Assembly: GCA_028293805.1 (NCBI GenBank)
Contig: JAQGOC010000363.1
Location: 1 to 64,000 of the forward strand
Length of the DNA stretch: 64,000 bases
Reading direction: 5' to 3'
DNA from: Gammaproteobacteria bacterium
GTDB taxonomy: Bacteria; Pseudomonadota; Gammaproteobacteria; Steroidobacterales; Steroidobacteraceae
Part shown: positions 1 to 8,430 of the stretch, one piece after another
Layout of the letters: each line of letters starts with the position of its first letter
How positions within the stretch are numbered: the stretch's first letter is position 1
Position numbers and translations under genes: made by a program
The notes under the pieces: model-generated
What the model was told of the DNA's origin: nothing
Databases searched by the model: none
The model's input: the letters and a program-made list of their open reading frames with translations, nothing else

Positions 1-411
1 GTTCTCCACGCTCTGTTCCTGAATCCCGGCGCGTTCCGCACTTTCATCATCGCAAGCCCCTCGATCTGGTGGAACAACAGCGCCGTGCTCCTCGATGAGC
101 CCAGATTTGCGGCGGCAGTGCAAACAGGCAAAGCGCACCCCCGGGTGCTTTTGACGACAGGCAGTGACGAAAGTACAGCGCCGAGGGTTGTGCCACCCAA
201 CTGGGGGATGAGTGCTGCTGAGGTCGGCACCGCACTCCGGCGCGCGCGCATGGTGGAGAACGCCGGTGAGCTCGCCTTGCGGCTCAAAGTGCAGCAGGGA
301 AGTGCGGGTTACGTAGCAGATTACGCGGTCTTCGATCAGCAGGATCACGGCATCTCGCCCTGGCCTGCGCTCGGGCGCGGGATCTCATTCGCCTTTCCGC
401 ATGGCCCTTGA
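1..411 (+). CDS. alpha/beta-hydrolase esterase, C-terminal part only
   Basis: This frame is open from the first base of the window, so the gene starts upstream and only the last 136 residues are visible. The segment FIIASPSIWWNN resembles the region after the nucleophile in esterases of the Fes/IroE/BesA type, where SPSxWW follows the serine elbow. The stretch RVLLTTGSDE matches the strand leading to the acid residue of that fold. The nucleophile itself lies outside the window or at its edge. Substrate cannot be told: siderophore esters and other carboxylic esters are both possible. It ends 46 bases before the convergent GlcG-like gene. Confidence 0.6.
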   Translation, partial: VLHALFLNPGAFRTFIIASPSIWWNNSAVLLDEPRFAAAVQTGKAHPRVLLTTGSDESTAPRVVPPNWGMSAAEVGTALRRARMVENAGELALRLKVQQGSAGYVADYAVFDQQDHGISPWPALGRGISFAFPHGP

Positions 412-456
412 GTCGCGCCGCGTCGCTAGCGAAACTCAATAAACGCCAGCTGTCCG

Positions 457-885
457 CTATTTCCCCGGCTCCGCGAGGAGTCCCGCTGACTCGATGCCAG
501 CTATTACGCAAGCTTCATCGTTGTCGGCGTGATCGCCACTCGCTCCGCACGCACCGAGCAGCTCTCGTTCGCTCGACAGTATCAGCACGCCACCTGGGAC
601 GGGAACTATCCGGCCGCCCGAAAGAGCGGCCAGCGCGTTGAAGAAAGCTGGGAGCTTCTCCGCGCGGGACGCGAGAGCGCGTGTCCCGAAACCCATGCCA
701 AGTGCCCCCCATGCCTTGCCCTGCGCAATTTCCGGACGGAGTAAACTACAGCCGTCTTCGGCTTTCAGCATGACGGTACAACCGCGCGCGTCCAACACCG
801 CAACCGTCAGGGGAGCAAATTTATGAGATCGCGCGTAAGCCAGCGCGTTGTCCACGATCAACGAAGCCGCCAGTAGTTTTATCAT
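457..885 (-). CDS. GlcG/HbpS-family (DUF336) protein
   Basis: The protein has the pattern of the GlcG/HbpS family: an N-terminal helix with NALAYARSHKFAPLTVAVLD, then ARGCTVMLKAEDG, then a KAWGALGMGFGTRAL helix and a glycine-rich GGRIVPVPGGVLIL segment. Members are small proteins of about 140 residues that bind haem or cobalamin or sit beside catabolic enzymes; their biochemical role is often unknown. I chose the ATG at 885, giving 142 residues, because the family starts at this helix and an earlier in-frame start at 981 would overlap the upstream cupin gene. It probably shares a transcript with the cupin. Confidence 0.65.
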   Translation of the reverse strand: MIKLLAASLIVDNALAYARSHKFAPLTVAVLDARGCTVMLKAEDGCSLLRPEIAQGKAWGALGMGFGTRALASRAEKLPAFFNALAALSGGRIVPVPGGVLILSSERELLGACGASGDHADNDEACVIAGIESAGLLAEPGK

Positions 886-941
886 GATGAGCCCGAAAAG
901 GTAGTTGTTGACAGAGCTTGCAATGTTTCGTGGACCGACTT

Positions 942-1469
942 CTAAGCGCGGGAATGAACCATCACGCACATGATCATGCACGGCTCGCCCGAACGATTAC
1001 TCCACGCATGATTGACGCCTTGGACGATGGCGCTGTCTCCCGATTTCAGCAAAACCTCGTCAGTATCCGTGACAAGGTAGATTTCACCCCGAGTGACCGT
1101 GAACATATCCAGGGTATCCGTCCGGTGCATGCTCGGGTGGCGCTCGATGTCTTCCCGCGACGGCACATGCTTCTGCTCTACCGCCTCATGAAGCTTGCGC
1201 AGGACCTCGATGTGTTTTTCCCGGTCGCCGATGTCCGGAGGAATCTCCAGAGCGCGAAAGATCAAACCGTCGCCCTTGGGCTCCCGTTGAATCACGCCCA
1301 CTGCCCGGTCGCCTTTTACTGAGTTGTCTACGGGCAGCTCCTGCGTAGCCCATAACGTCGAACGCCAGAAGATTCCCGGAACCTGCTGCTCGTTGGTGGA
1401 GTCGCCGTGAAGCACGGCCGACCGTTGTTCGTTGTTCAGGCCGATGACGACGCGCTTCACTTTGCCCAT
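942..1469 (-). CDS. cupin-domain protein
   Basis: This is a 175-residue protein whose C-terminal half has cupin character: HRTDTLDMFTVTRGEIYLVTD and then GDSAIVQGVNHAWSNRSGEP, the two conserved beta-barrel motifs with a histidine near each. The N-terminal half (VKRVVIGLNNEQRSAVL) resembles small cupins found beside aromatic and lactone catabolic genes. Metal binding is plausible from the histidines and glutamate, but no reaction can be assigned. It follows the GntR regulator gene on the same strand after an 87-base gap and precedes the GlcG-like gene, so the three may be one unit. Confidence 0.7.
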   Translation of the reverse strand: MGKVKRVVIGLNNEQRSAVLHGDSTNEQQVPGIFWRSTLWATQELPVDNSVKGDRAVGVIQREPKGDGLIFRALEIPPDIGDREKHIEVLRKLHEAVEQKHVPSREDIERHPSMHRTDTLDMFTVTRGEIYLVTDTDEVLLKSGDSAIVQGVNHAWSNRSGEPCMIMCVMVHSRA

Positions 1470-1556
1470 GTACGATGCCTAATTGCCATTGTGCCGTTCT
1501 TCTCAAAGATCGCTGGATTGTTGTCGGGGGCGACTGTCGTCGCATGCTGAGGGCAG

Positions 1557-2348
1557 CTACGCTGCACTTTGGAGCCGTCTGATAGCCCGGCGCAGGGTGG
1601 ACACGGATTCGCCGCCCGTGGTCGCCAGAACATCACTCACCAGTCGTCGCGTGTGTTCGTGATAAGCCGCCGCCCACGACGCTGCGAGAACGGCATTACG
1701 CGCCAGAAGAGCGCTGACGAGTTCTCGCCGGTCTGATCTGAGCTTGATGGCGATCGTTTCCCAGTTGCGGGGAATACCGCCGATCTGCTCGTTCGCAACC
1801 TCCACCTGCAGCACCATCATAAGACGGCAGAACATGGATAAAGGGACGTTGTGAGAAGCCCTCGCAATGAGGTCGAGAAATGTCTTGAGATCTTCGAAAA
1901 GCTTTTCCGCCGTCTTCCTCTGATCGAGCAGGTCCAGAGTTTCGGCTATGACCCTCAACTCCTGCTCAGTCGCGTGCTCGCATGCCAGGGTGACCGCCTT
2001 GACGTAGAGCGCCTCGGAGACCGCCAATACGTCCAGCAGCTGCGCTTTCTCGAGTTCCAATATTGCGCCGACCGCTGAGGCGAACATTGCATCGGTCGCT
2101 GCGATCACATACACGCCCGTGCCCTTGCGCATGCGTACCAGATTGATCGCAGCGAGCCCGCGCAACGCCTCGCGGATGGTTGGCCCGCTTACGCGGTAGT
2201 ATTCCGACAGCTCCCGTTCAGACGGGAGCTTCGCGCCGCGCGGGTAGATGCCTTGGCAAATCCGATTGCGCAGATCATCCATGACTTGCTCTGCGGCTCC
2301 CTGTCGCGAAATCGAAAAAGAACGAAGATTATCCTGATTCTGATTCAT
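1557..2348 (-). CDS. FadR-type GntR transcriptional regulator
   Basis: The protein has 263 residues. Residues about 15-85 form a winged helix-turn-helix with the GntR signature LPSERELSEYYRVSGPTIREAL followed by the wing LVRMRKGTGVYV. The remaining all-helical part has the length and character of an FCD ligand-binding domain, with a glutamate/histidine-containing helix (VSEALYVKAVTLACEH). Such regulators usually repress nearby catabolic genes until an organic acid binds. It is divergent from the TonB receptor/amidohydrolase/FAH genes, and two palindromes lie in the intergenic region, so local control of that operon is likely (inference). Confidence 0.88.
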   Translation of the reverse strand: MNQNQDNLRSFSISRQGAAEQVMDDLRNRICQGIYPRGAKLPSERELSEYYRVSGPTIREALRGLAAINLVRMRKGTGVYVIAATDAMFASAVGAILELEKAQLLDVLAVSEALYVKAVTLACEHATEQELRVIAETLDLLDQRKTAEKLFEDLKTFLDLIARASHNVPLSMFCRLMMVLQVEVANEQIGGIPRNWETIAIKLRSDRRELVSALLARNAVLAASWAAAYHEHTRRLVSDVLATTGGESVSTLRRAIRRLQSAA

Positions 2349-2620
2349 TGTAGTACCGCATGGAGAAATGCGAACGTTGAACGGACGCTACCGTGGCCCG
2401 CCCGAGCCGGACCAGATTGTTGCGCCGTTATAAGGATGAGATTGCTCAAGGTGAATTGGCCCCCGGGGATGCGCATTCATGACGCCCGCCTGGGATCCAC
2501 ATCATGGCAGCAACCTTGCGGGTACTCATCTGGACACTCCCACGCCCGGATAAAACAACGCTGCTGCACCTACCAAATGCCAAGCTCCGCGGCTTCCCTG
2601 TTCATGGGTACTCTTATGAA

Positions 2621-2633
2621 CCTACCAGGTAGG
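2621..2633. promoter_or_regulatory. palindromic operator candidate 1 (CCTAC-CAG-GTAGG)
   Basis: This is a perfect inverted repeat with 5-base arms around CAG. It shares the core TACCAGGTA with a second perfect palindrome centred 119 bases downstream. It lies between the divergent FadR-type regulator and the TonB-receptor operon. The length and symmetry suit a GntR dimer site; assignment to this regulator is inference. Confidence 0.55.
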
Positions 2634-2739
2634 CAGGTGACCTTGCAACCCTAAGCGTTCAATGTTACGCGCAATTAGAGGCCGTTGGGGGGGCTCAACC
2701 TGAGAATTCGCCTTGACGACCCGCCGTCAGCTCGGCTAG

Positions 2740-2752
2740 GTTACCAGGTAAC
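2740..2752. promoter_or_regulatory. palindromic operator candidate 2 (GTTAC-CAG-GTAAC)
   Basis: This is the second perfect 13-base palindrome with the core TACCAGGTA. It lies just before the decayed MFS coding fragment and about 340 bases before the chosen receptor start. A paired arrangement about eleven helical turns apart would allow looping by a dimeric regulator (inference). Confidence 0.55.
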
Positions 2753-2775
2753 AAGGGGGCCGAGGGGGTTCCAGC

Positions 2776-3008
2776 ATGTCGGTTATAGGCGGGCACTACC
2801 GTGCCCTCGTTGGACAGGCGGGTGATCGTCTCGGGCGCAAGGCTGTTCTGCCTTTCCCGATCTCTGCCTTGGCGCCAGGTTCGTCAGCCCTTCCACTCAC
2901 CCGCCCGATGTCCGCCCAGCTCCTCACGCGTCCGGCGACGGGCTTCGGGCTCGGCGGCGTACTTCCGAACATCGTTTCGATGACTTCGCAGGCCAGCGGT
3001 TTTCCGGG
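2776..3008 (+). pseudogene. MFS transporter fragment (AAHS-like), decayed
   Basis: About 78 codons read as part of a major facilitator transporter. GQAGDRLGRKAVL is the MFS loop 2-3 motif, and after one membrane segment QLLTRPATGFGLGGVLPN corresponds to the RxxTGxGLGGxxPN motif of aromatic-acid:H+ symporters. The similarity stops near 3008, and the frame happens to run on into the TonB receptor reading frame. Without the other ten or so membrane helices it cannot be a transporter. It probably remains from an MFS gene once driven by this promoter; a deletion seems to have joined its 5' end to the receptor gene. Confidence 0.6.
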
Positions 3009-3093
3009 GTCGAAATGGTTCCGCAGCCGACATTTCCACATTTGGACTCGGCTTCGTCCAGCAACAACAAAAGCACGTACGGGAGTAAACACG

Positions 3094-5328
3094 GTGACAC
3101 ATCGAGGAATTGGCGCGGGTAGTATTGGAGCGTTCGTACTGTGCGGGGCGGCTACATTGACGAGCGACCCTGCGTGCGCGCAGAACGCTGGCGCGACGGA
3201 GGGCCAAGGACTCGAAGAAATCGTTGTCACGGCTACGAGACGCGAAACCGATTTGGAAAAGACCCCGATCTCGATTTCCGTACTCGGTGCCGCCGCCATC
3301 GAAAAGAGCCATGTGGTCGATCTGGTGGATGTAACGCGACTCACGCCGAGCCTCGTTTACATGCCGCGTGGTGGCTCCGAAGGCTATCTCTCCCTCCGCG
3401 GCGCAATCATCTTTGACGACTCACCGGGAACCGATCCGGCAGTCAGCATGTACATTGACGATGTAGTGCGAGTGAGCGTGGCCGACGTGCAACCGGATGT
3501 ATACGACATCGACCGGGTTGAAGTCCTGAAAGGCCCGCAGGGAACGCTCTTCGGCCGCAACTCGATCGGCGGCGTCGTCTCGATGTACACGAACCAGCCG
3601 ACTTTCAGGAACAGCGGTACCGCGGAAGTCACCTATGGCGAGAACAACCTGGTCGAGCTGAAAGGGGTCTACAACGCCCCACTGATCGATGACAAATTGG
3701 CCGGCCGCATCGTCGTGTCGGGTTCTTCCGTCGAGGGTAATGTCAAGGACATCGCAACGGGCACCATGCTCAATGGCGGACACCAGGCATCGGTCCGCGG
3801 TAAACTGCTCTTCACGCCGACCGACGACTTCAAGTTCGTGTCGAGCTTCGATTACCTGCACAAAGCAGGTACACAGGCGGAATGGCTGCTGGGCAATTAC
3901 CAGCCGGCGCTGGTTCCCGGGCTGACATACGATCCGCAGCAAAGTGCGCAAGGCATGCCGGGCAGGTACGAGCAGACCAATTGGGGAGTGACTGGACGTG
4001 GTGATTGGACGACGGGAATAGGAACCTTCACCTCCATTACCGGCTACCGGCATCTGGACTCCAGCAACACCAAGACACTGTTTCCGGTCGATGCCCTGAT
4101 CCTGAATGCGCACGAGCACGACAACCAGGTTACGCAGGAGCTGCGCCTGGCCTCACCGGTGGATCAACCCCTGACCTGGATAGTCGGTCTGTACTATCTT
4201 CACAATTACAAGGACCGCCCCGTCGATGCGTTCCAGAACTATCTGGCGGGCTCGGTGTTCGCGCACAAAGCCGCCGGCTTCCCACCGCCGATTCTTTATC
4301 AGAACATCCAGGAAACGCATACAACGAGTGCCGCACCGTTCGCGGACGTGGCGTACAACCTGACCGACAAGCTGAAAGTCGATGTGGGTGGACGATTCAC
4401 ATGGCAGGAAAAATCAGGTAGTGCGTATCTGAACTCGACCGGAGGGGTTATCCGCGGCTCGGACCTTCATGCCGTTCAGAAGGCTTCCTGGACTGCATTC
4501 ACACCGGCGGCGACGCTGACTTATCAGGCGACGAGCTCGTTCATGTCCTACGCCACGGTATCCCGAGGATTCCTGAGCGGAGGCTTCAACGCCAATAGCA
4601 GCACTGCCCAGGGCCTGGCGATTCCCTTCGACTCCGAATATGTCTGGAATTACGAGGTCGGCGCGAAATTCAACGGCCTCGACAACCGCCTGCGTGCGAA
4701 CGTCGCGGCCTTCATCGACCGATACTCGAACCTACAGGTCATTCAGCTCGATACGACCACCCAGGACGTCATCACCACCAACGCGGGTGCCGCGCGCGTG
4801 GGGGGAATCGAGACCGATCTGGAGGGCACGCCCGTCCGCTGGCTGACGCTCGGTCTGAAATACGACTACCTCGACAGCCGCTTCACGCAATTTCTGATCA
4901 ACAATGGCGACGGCACGTATACCAATGATGCCGGCCACAAAGTGCCGTTTACGCCAACCCACCGGGTCACGGCCAGTGCCGAGGTCCACTCCGACTTTTC
5001 GATTGGGTCCATCGCCGTCGGGGGCGACTATACGTACAGAACTACCCAGGAATTTACCGCCGAGAACGACACACCGCAGGCTATTCGCAATCTGACTGCG
5101 TGGCGCGGCCTCATCAATCTACACGCCTTATGGTCCTCGAATGACGATCGGTGGCAGGTGTCGCTCTGGGGTAAGAACGTTACGAATTTGCACTACGCCG
5201 TATACGCCCAAGGCGCGGGTGTCTACATAGCGACCGCTTCGGAGTTCCTGGACCCGTCGAAATATCTCTATGAGATCCAGCCCGGCCCCTTCCGCTCCTT
5301 CGGAGTGACGCTTAGAACGAAGTTCTAG
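3094..5328 (+). CDS. TonB-dependent outer-membrane receptor
   Basis: A 744-residue receptor. A signal peptide (THRGIGAGSIGAFVLCGAAT, cleaved near ACAQ) is followed by the TonB-box-like region LEEIVVTATRR, the plug domain with YIDDVVRV and the RVEVLKGPQGTLFGRNSIGGVV motif, and a beta-barrel ending in the aromatic terminus VTLRTKF. I chose the GTG at 3094 because GGGAG lies eight bases upstream and a signal peptide begins there; the frame stays open upstream to 2776 but that part is a transporter remnant. With the downstream amidohydrolase and FAH enzyme it probably imports the substrate of this small catabolic operon. Confidence 0.9.
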   Translation: MTHRGIGAGSIGAFVLCGAATLTSDPACAQNAGATEGQGLEEIVVTATRRETDLEKTPISISVLGAAAIEKSHVVDLVDVTRLTPSLVYMPRGGSEGYLSLRGAIIFDDSPGTDPAVSMYIDDVVRVSVADVQPDVYDIDRVEVLKGPQGTLFGRNSIGGVVSMYTNQPTFRNSGTAEVTYGENNLVELKGVYNAPLIDDKLAGRIVVSGSSVEGNVKDIATGTMLNGGHQASVRGKLLFTPTDDFKFVSSFDYLHKAGTQAEWLLGNYQPALVPGLTYDPQQSAQGMPGRYEQTNWGVTGRGDWTTGIGTFTSITGYRHLDSSNTKTLFPVDALILNAHEHDNQVTQELRLASPVDQPLTWIVGLYYLHNYKDRPVDAFQNYLAGSVFAHKAAGFPPPILYQNIQETHTTSAAPFADVAYNLTDKLKVDVGGRFTWQEKSGSAYLNSTGGVIRGSDLHAVQKASWTAFTPAATLTYQATSSFMSYATVSRGFLSGGFNANSSTAQGLAIPFDSEYVWNYEVGAKFNGLDNRLRANVAAFIDRYSNLQVIQLDTTTQDVITTNAGAARVGGIETDLEGTPVRWLTLGLKYDYLDSRFTQFLINNGDGTYTNDAGHKVPFTPTHRVTASAEVHSDFSIGSIAVGGDYTYRTTQEFTAENDTPQAIRNLTAWRGLINLHALWSSNDDRWQVSLWGKNVTNLHYAVYAQGAGVYIATASEFLDPSKYLYEIQPGPFRSFGVTLRTKF

Positions 5329-5411
5329 GCGGCAAAATCCACAGCTATGAGCGAAACTTGTGAAAACCGTGAGCTGACATCAGGGCGGAAACGCACACGA
5401 GGCCGCTGAAG

Positions 5412-6473
5412 TTGAATGACCGGATTGTGGAACGCCGCGAATTCCTGCGGCGATTGACCGCCACTGCAGCGGTACTTGCTACCGGCGTTCCCGCCGGTAG
5501 CGCGCTCGCGGGTGCGGGCGGTGGCGCGGTAAGCTCACCGAGGCGAATCGACGTCCATCATCACTTCGTACCGCCATTGTTCGAGCAGACGGCACGGGAA
5601 CGAAATCTATTGAATCCCGCGCTGAATGGGCTAAGCGTCGGGCGCTCCATGGACGAGATGGACCGAAACGGCGTTGCAAGCGCGGTGCTCTCGATTCCAT
5701 CGCCCGGAACGTGGTATGGAAATGTGGAACTCGCGCAAAGGATTGCCCGCGATGCCAACGAGTGCGCAGCCAGACTCGTGAGCGATCATAAGGGACGCTT
5801 CGGAATGTTCGCGACTCTGACTCTTCCGGATCTGGACAGCTCATTGGCGGAAATGGCGTACGCATTCGATCAGTTGAATGCGGACGGCATTCACATGTGG
5901 ACCAATTATGGTGACTTCTGGCTTGGCGATCCCCGCCTGTCGCCCCTCCTCCAGGAGCTGAACCGGCGCAAAGCGGTCGTTTACACTCATACTACGACCC
6001 CGAGCTGTTGCGGTCATCTCTTGCCGGAAGCGCCTGTGCCGATGATCGAATACGGCACCGACACGACGCGGGCGATTGCGAGTCTCGTATTATCCGGCGC
6101 CACCAGCAGGTACCCCGACATTCGATGGATCTTCTCTCACGCAGGTGGGACGATGCCCTTCTTGCTCGAGCGATTCGTATTCCAGGCCGGTGTTCAGGCA
6201 AAAACGCCGGAGGGCGCGCAGAAGATTCCGAATGGCGTGCTGTACGAGCTCAAGCGGCTCTATTTCGACACGGCTCAATCAGCCAATCCCTACGCGATGG
6301 GGCCGCTTACCCGTCTCGTCTCCAATTCGCAGATCTGCTTCGGCACCGACTTTCCGTATCGGGCCATTGCTGAGAACGTGAGCGGTCTCGCCGCATGCGG
6401 CCTGTTCAGCGCGCGCGATCTCGAACAGGTGGAGCGAACCAATGCGTGTCGTCTCCTGCCGCGACTCGCTTAG
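5412..6473 (+). CDS. Tat-exported amidohydrolase (ACMSD-like, amidohydro_2)
   Basis: The 353-residue product begins with a twin-arginine signal (RREFLRRLTATAAVLATG) ending near SALAGA. The mature part opens with RRIDVHHHFVPP, the HxH metal motif of the amidohydrolase superfamily. Later come FSHAGGTMPFLLERF, a metal/catalytic histidine segment, and CFGTDFPY with the conserved aspartate. This layout fits the decarboxylase/hydrolase branch that includes ACMSD and gamma-resorcylate decarboxylase. The chosen start is TTG; a GTG at 5427 is an alternative that still keeps the RR motif. It sits between a TonB receptor and an FAH-family enzyme. Tat export suggests a cofactor-loaded periplasmic enzyme; the substrate is unknown. 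Confidence 0.8.
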   Translation: MNDRIVERREFLRRLTATAAVLATGVPAGSALAGAGGGAVSSPRRIDVHHHFVPPLFEQTARERNLLNPALNGLSVGRSMDEMDRNGVASAVLSIPSPGTWYGNVELAQRIARDANECAARLVSDHKGRFGMFATLTLPDLDSSLAEMAYAFDQLNADGIHMWTNYGDFWLGDPRLSPLLQELNRRKAVVYTHTTTPSCCGHLLPEAPVPMIEYGTDTTRAIASLVLSGATSRYPDIRWIFSHAGGTMPFLLERFVFQAGVQAKTPEGAQKIPNGVLYELKRLYFDTAQSANPYAMGPLTRLVSNSQICFGTDFPYRAIAENVSGLAACGLFSARDLEQVERTNACRLLPRLA

Positions 6474-6525
6474 GGCGTGAGCGCCCCGGCACCTGTCCGG
6501 TTGAGGCAATCATTTTGGTGATTCA

Positions 6526-7386
6526 ATGAAGCTTGCAACATTCACCCACAACGGTAGCACTCGCATAGGCATCGTCGAAGGGGACGAGATCATGGACGTC
6601 TCGGCCGTTGCCGGCGTCCCGTCCGATATGGTCACGCTGCTCGAAAGCGGACCGAGCGGCCTGGAGGCTGTGCGAAAAGCAACGACTGCCGCGCGGCCTT
6701 TGCCGCTATCCAGCGTCCGTCTCGAGGCGCCGGTGCTTCGTCCGCGGAAGTTTCTGGGGCTCGGCGGCAGTTACAAATCGCACGTCAAGGAAGTCGCACA
6801 CCTCATTGCGCCGCCCAAGCACCAGACTTGGTTCAATAAACAGGTTACGTGCGTAAACGGCCCGTATGACGACATTCATCTGCCCAAGGTCTCCGACACG
6901 CTGGACTATGAAGGAGAGCTCGCGATCATTATCGGAGCGCGCGGAAGACACGTGCGCGGCCGCGATGCTGCCCGCCAGATGACGGCGGGATTTACCGTCT
7001 GCAACGACTTCAGCGTCCGCGAATGGCAGACGCGTGCCTTTACGGCAACCCTCGGAAAATCATTCGACACCCACGGCCCGCTAGGTCCGTGGATGGTGAC
7101 GCTGGACGAGCTTGCGAATGCTCATTCGCTCTCCTTGCGCACCTGGGTCAACGGAGAACTGCGCCAGGACGGCAACACCAGCGAACTCATCTATCGGTTC
7201 ACGGAGATGATCGAGGAACTGACTACGGTATTCACTCTCGAGCCGGGCGATATTCTTACGACGGGCTCCCCGGCCGGCGTCGGCGCTGCGAGGCAGCCGC
7301 CCCTTTATCTGCGAAGCGGCGATGTCGTAAGAGTTGAAATCGAAGGGATCGGACACATCGAAAACCGAGTCGTGCCCGAGCCGTGA
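6526..7386 (+). CDS. fumarylacetoacetate hydrolase family protein
   Basis: A 286-residue protein with the FAH fold. An N-terminal small domain (KLATFTHNGSTRIGIVEGDEI) precedes the catalytic part with FLGLGGSYKSHVKE, then DTLDYEGELAIIIG, which supplies the acidic metal ligands (E-x-E), and GDILTTGSPAGVG near the C-terminus. Family members cleave or isomerise beta-diketo or hydroxymuconate-type acids with Mg2+ or Mn2+. Position after the amidohydrolase suggests a cytoplasmic ring-cleavage or C-C hydrolysis step of the same pathway. No strong ribosome-binding site is visible before the ATG. Confidence 0.88.
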   Translation: MKLATFTHNGSTRIGIVEGDEIMDVSAVAGVPSDMVTLLESGPSGLEAVRKATTAARPLPLSSVRLEAPVLRPRKFLGLGGSYKSHVKEVAHLIAPPKHQTWFNKQVTCVNGPYDDIHLPKVSDTLDYEGELAIIIGARGRHVRGRDAARQMTAGFTVCNDFSVREWQTRAFTATLGKSFDTHGPLGPWMVTLDELANAHSLSLRTWVNGELRQDGNTSELIYRFTEMIEELTTVFTLEPGDILTTGSPAGVGAARQPPLYLRSGDVVRVEIEGIGHIENRVVPEP

Positions 7387-7513
7387 CGGCGTAAGCGCGC
7401 GCCAGCTCGCCAGAAACTTTCACGTGCACGGACCCGTGCGCGCAGGGCTTTCGCCATGCGCTCCACGAGGCGCCGCAGCTCGGCATGGTCGTGATAGCGC
7501 ACCGCGTTGCGCG

Positions 7514-8062
7514 TCATTTTTGTGGCACACGGAATTCCTGATTCGTGAAATCGTTCCCGTTCGGAACCCGAATCACGACCATTCCATGGCCCTGGCTCAG
7601 ATGGCAGGCATTGCATGAGCTCGTGAGCCGCTCGTACGCCGCGGCAAATCGAGCCGGGTCGTGGGCACGAATGGCCTGTTGCACGGCGTCCAGCGATTCT
7701 GTGGTGAGAGCGCCGATCAGCGCCGCCATGTCGCCCGCCCGGTAGATGGGAATCGTCCGTCCCACTCGACCGAACGCATTGCGCAACTCGCTCAATTCAT
7801 ACTCCGCGTAGGTCCAGTTCTTCTGCCGGCCAGCAAGCTCCAGCTTGATGTGACGCGGCTGGATCGCCATGGTCATCAAGTCGCCCATGCTGGGGTGGTA
7901 GGCCGGTTGCGAGTCGGGCAGCTCAGCCCTCGGGACAGGGTTCCCCGAACTTGGTGCACACCCCAGTCCAGGCAGCAGCAGGAGTGCAGACACCACAGTC
8001 GCCAGCACCATGGGTGGCATGAGCCTTCCCACCCGCATTTCAGACAATTGAGCGCGTGACAC
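7514..8062 (-). CDS. monohaem c-type cytochrome-like secreted protein
   Basis: The 182-residue product has an N-terminal hydrophobic segment (MVLATVVSALLLLPGLGC). The cysteine could be lipidated, but the residue at -3 is glycine, so the lipobox is imperfect. Near the C-terminus SSCNACHLSQGH gives a single CxxCH haem-attachment site. The rest is helical, as in cytochrome c'-type bundles with a C-terminal CxxCH. It is probably a periplasmic or membrane-anchored electron carrier or sensor. It is convergent with the FAH-family gene and has no obvious redox partner nearby. Confidence 0.7.
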   Translation of the reverse strand: MSRAQLSEMRVGRLMPPMVLATVVSALLLLPGLGCAPSSGNPVPRAELPDSQPAYHPSMGDLMTMAIQPRHIKLELAGRQKNWTYAEYELSELRNAFGRVGRTIPIYRAGDMAALIGALTTESLDAVQQAIRAHDPARFAAAYERLTSSCNACHLSQGHGMVVIRVPNGNDFTNQEFRVPQK

Positions 8063-8430
8063 ACTGGACTCCTTCGGTTCGAGGCAATGGACCGGTCTTC
8101 GAGAGGAGGATGCCCGAACCTTCGCAGCATGGCGTGTTGCGGTTGCAACTCACTGTTATAGTGGTGATACTCCGTCTCCCTTTACCCGCCGCAGATCGAC
8201 AAACTAACCGCCACGTCCGTTGTCCGCGTCGCGATATGGAGGGGCGCTTTCCTACCTCTTTGGAGTGACCGGCCATCGAGTAGCCGATTGCCGCGGCGCG
8301 TTGCGCAATGATTCCGTGACAATGTTTCCAACCTGAAGCACTCGCAAAGACTCCGGTCTGGCTGGCGCAATCTCCTGGCGGCCGTTAAATTCATGGCATC
8401 TGCCGCTTCTGCCGGCGTACGGAGGATGAC
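8063..8430. other. divergent intergenic region, no gene seen
   Basis: These 368 bases separate the cytochrome-like gene (leftward) from the dienelactone hydrolase gene (rightward). I see no plausible coding frame, repeat or strong terminator. Promoters for both neighbours must lie here but none stands out. A good GGAGG ribosome site sits at the right end before the hydrolase ATG. Confidence 0.5.

Noticed and set aside
2776..3093. N-terminal extension of the TonB receptor to the ATG at 2776
   Set aside because: The extension reads as an MFS transporter piece, and a signal peptide with a good ribosome site starts at 3094.
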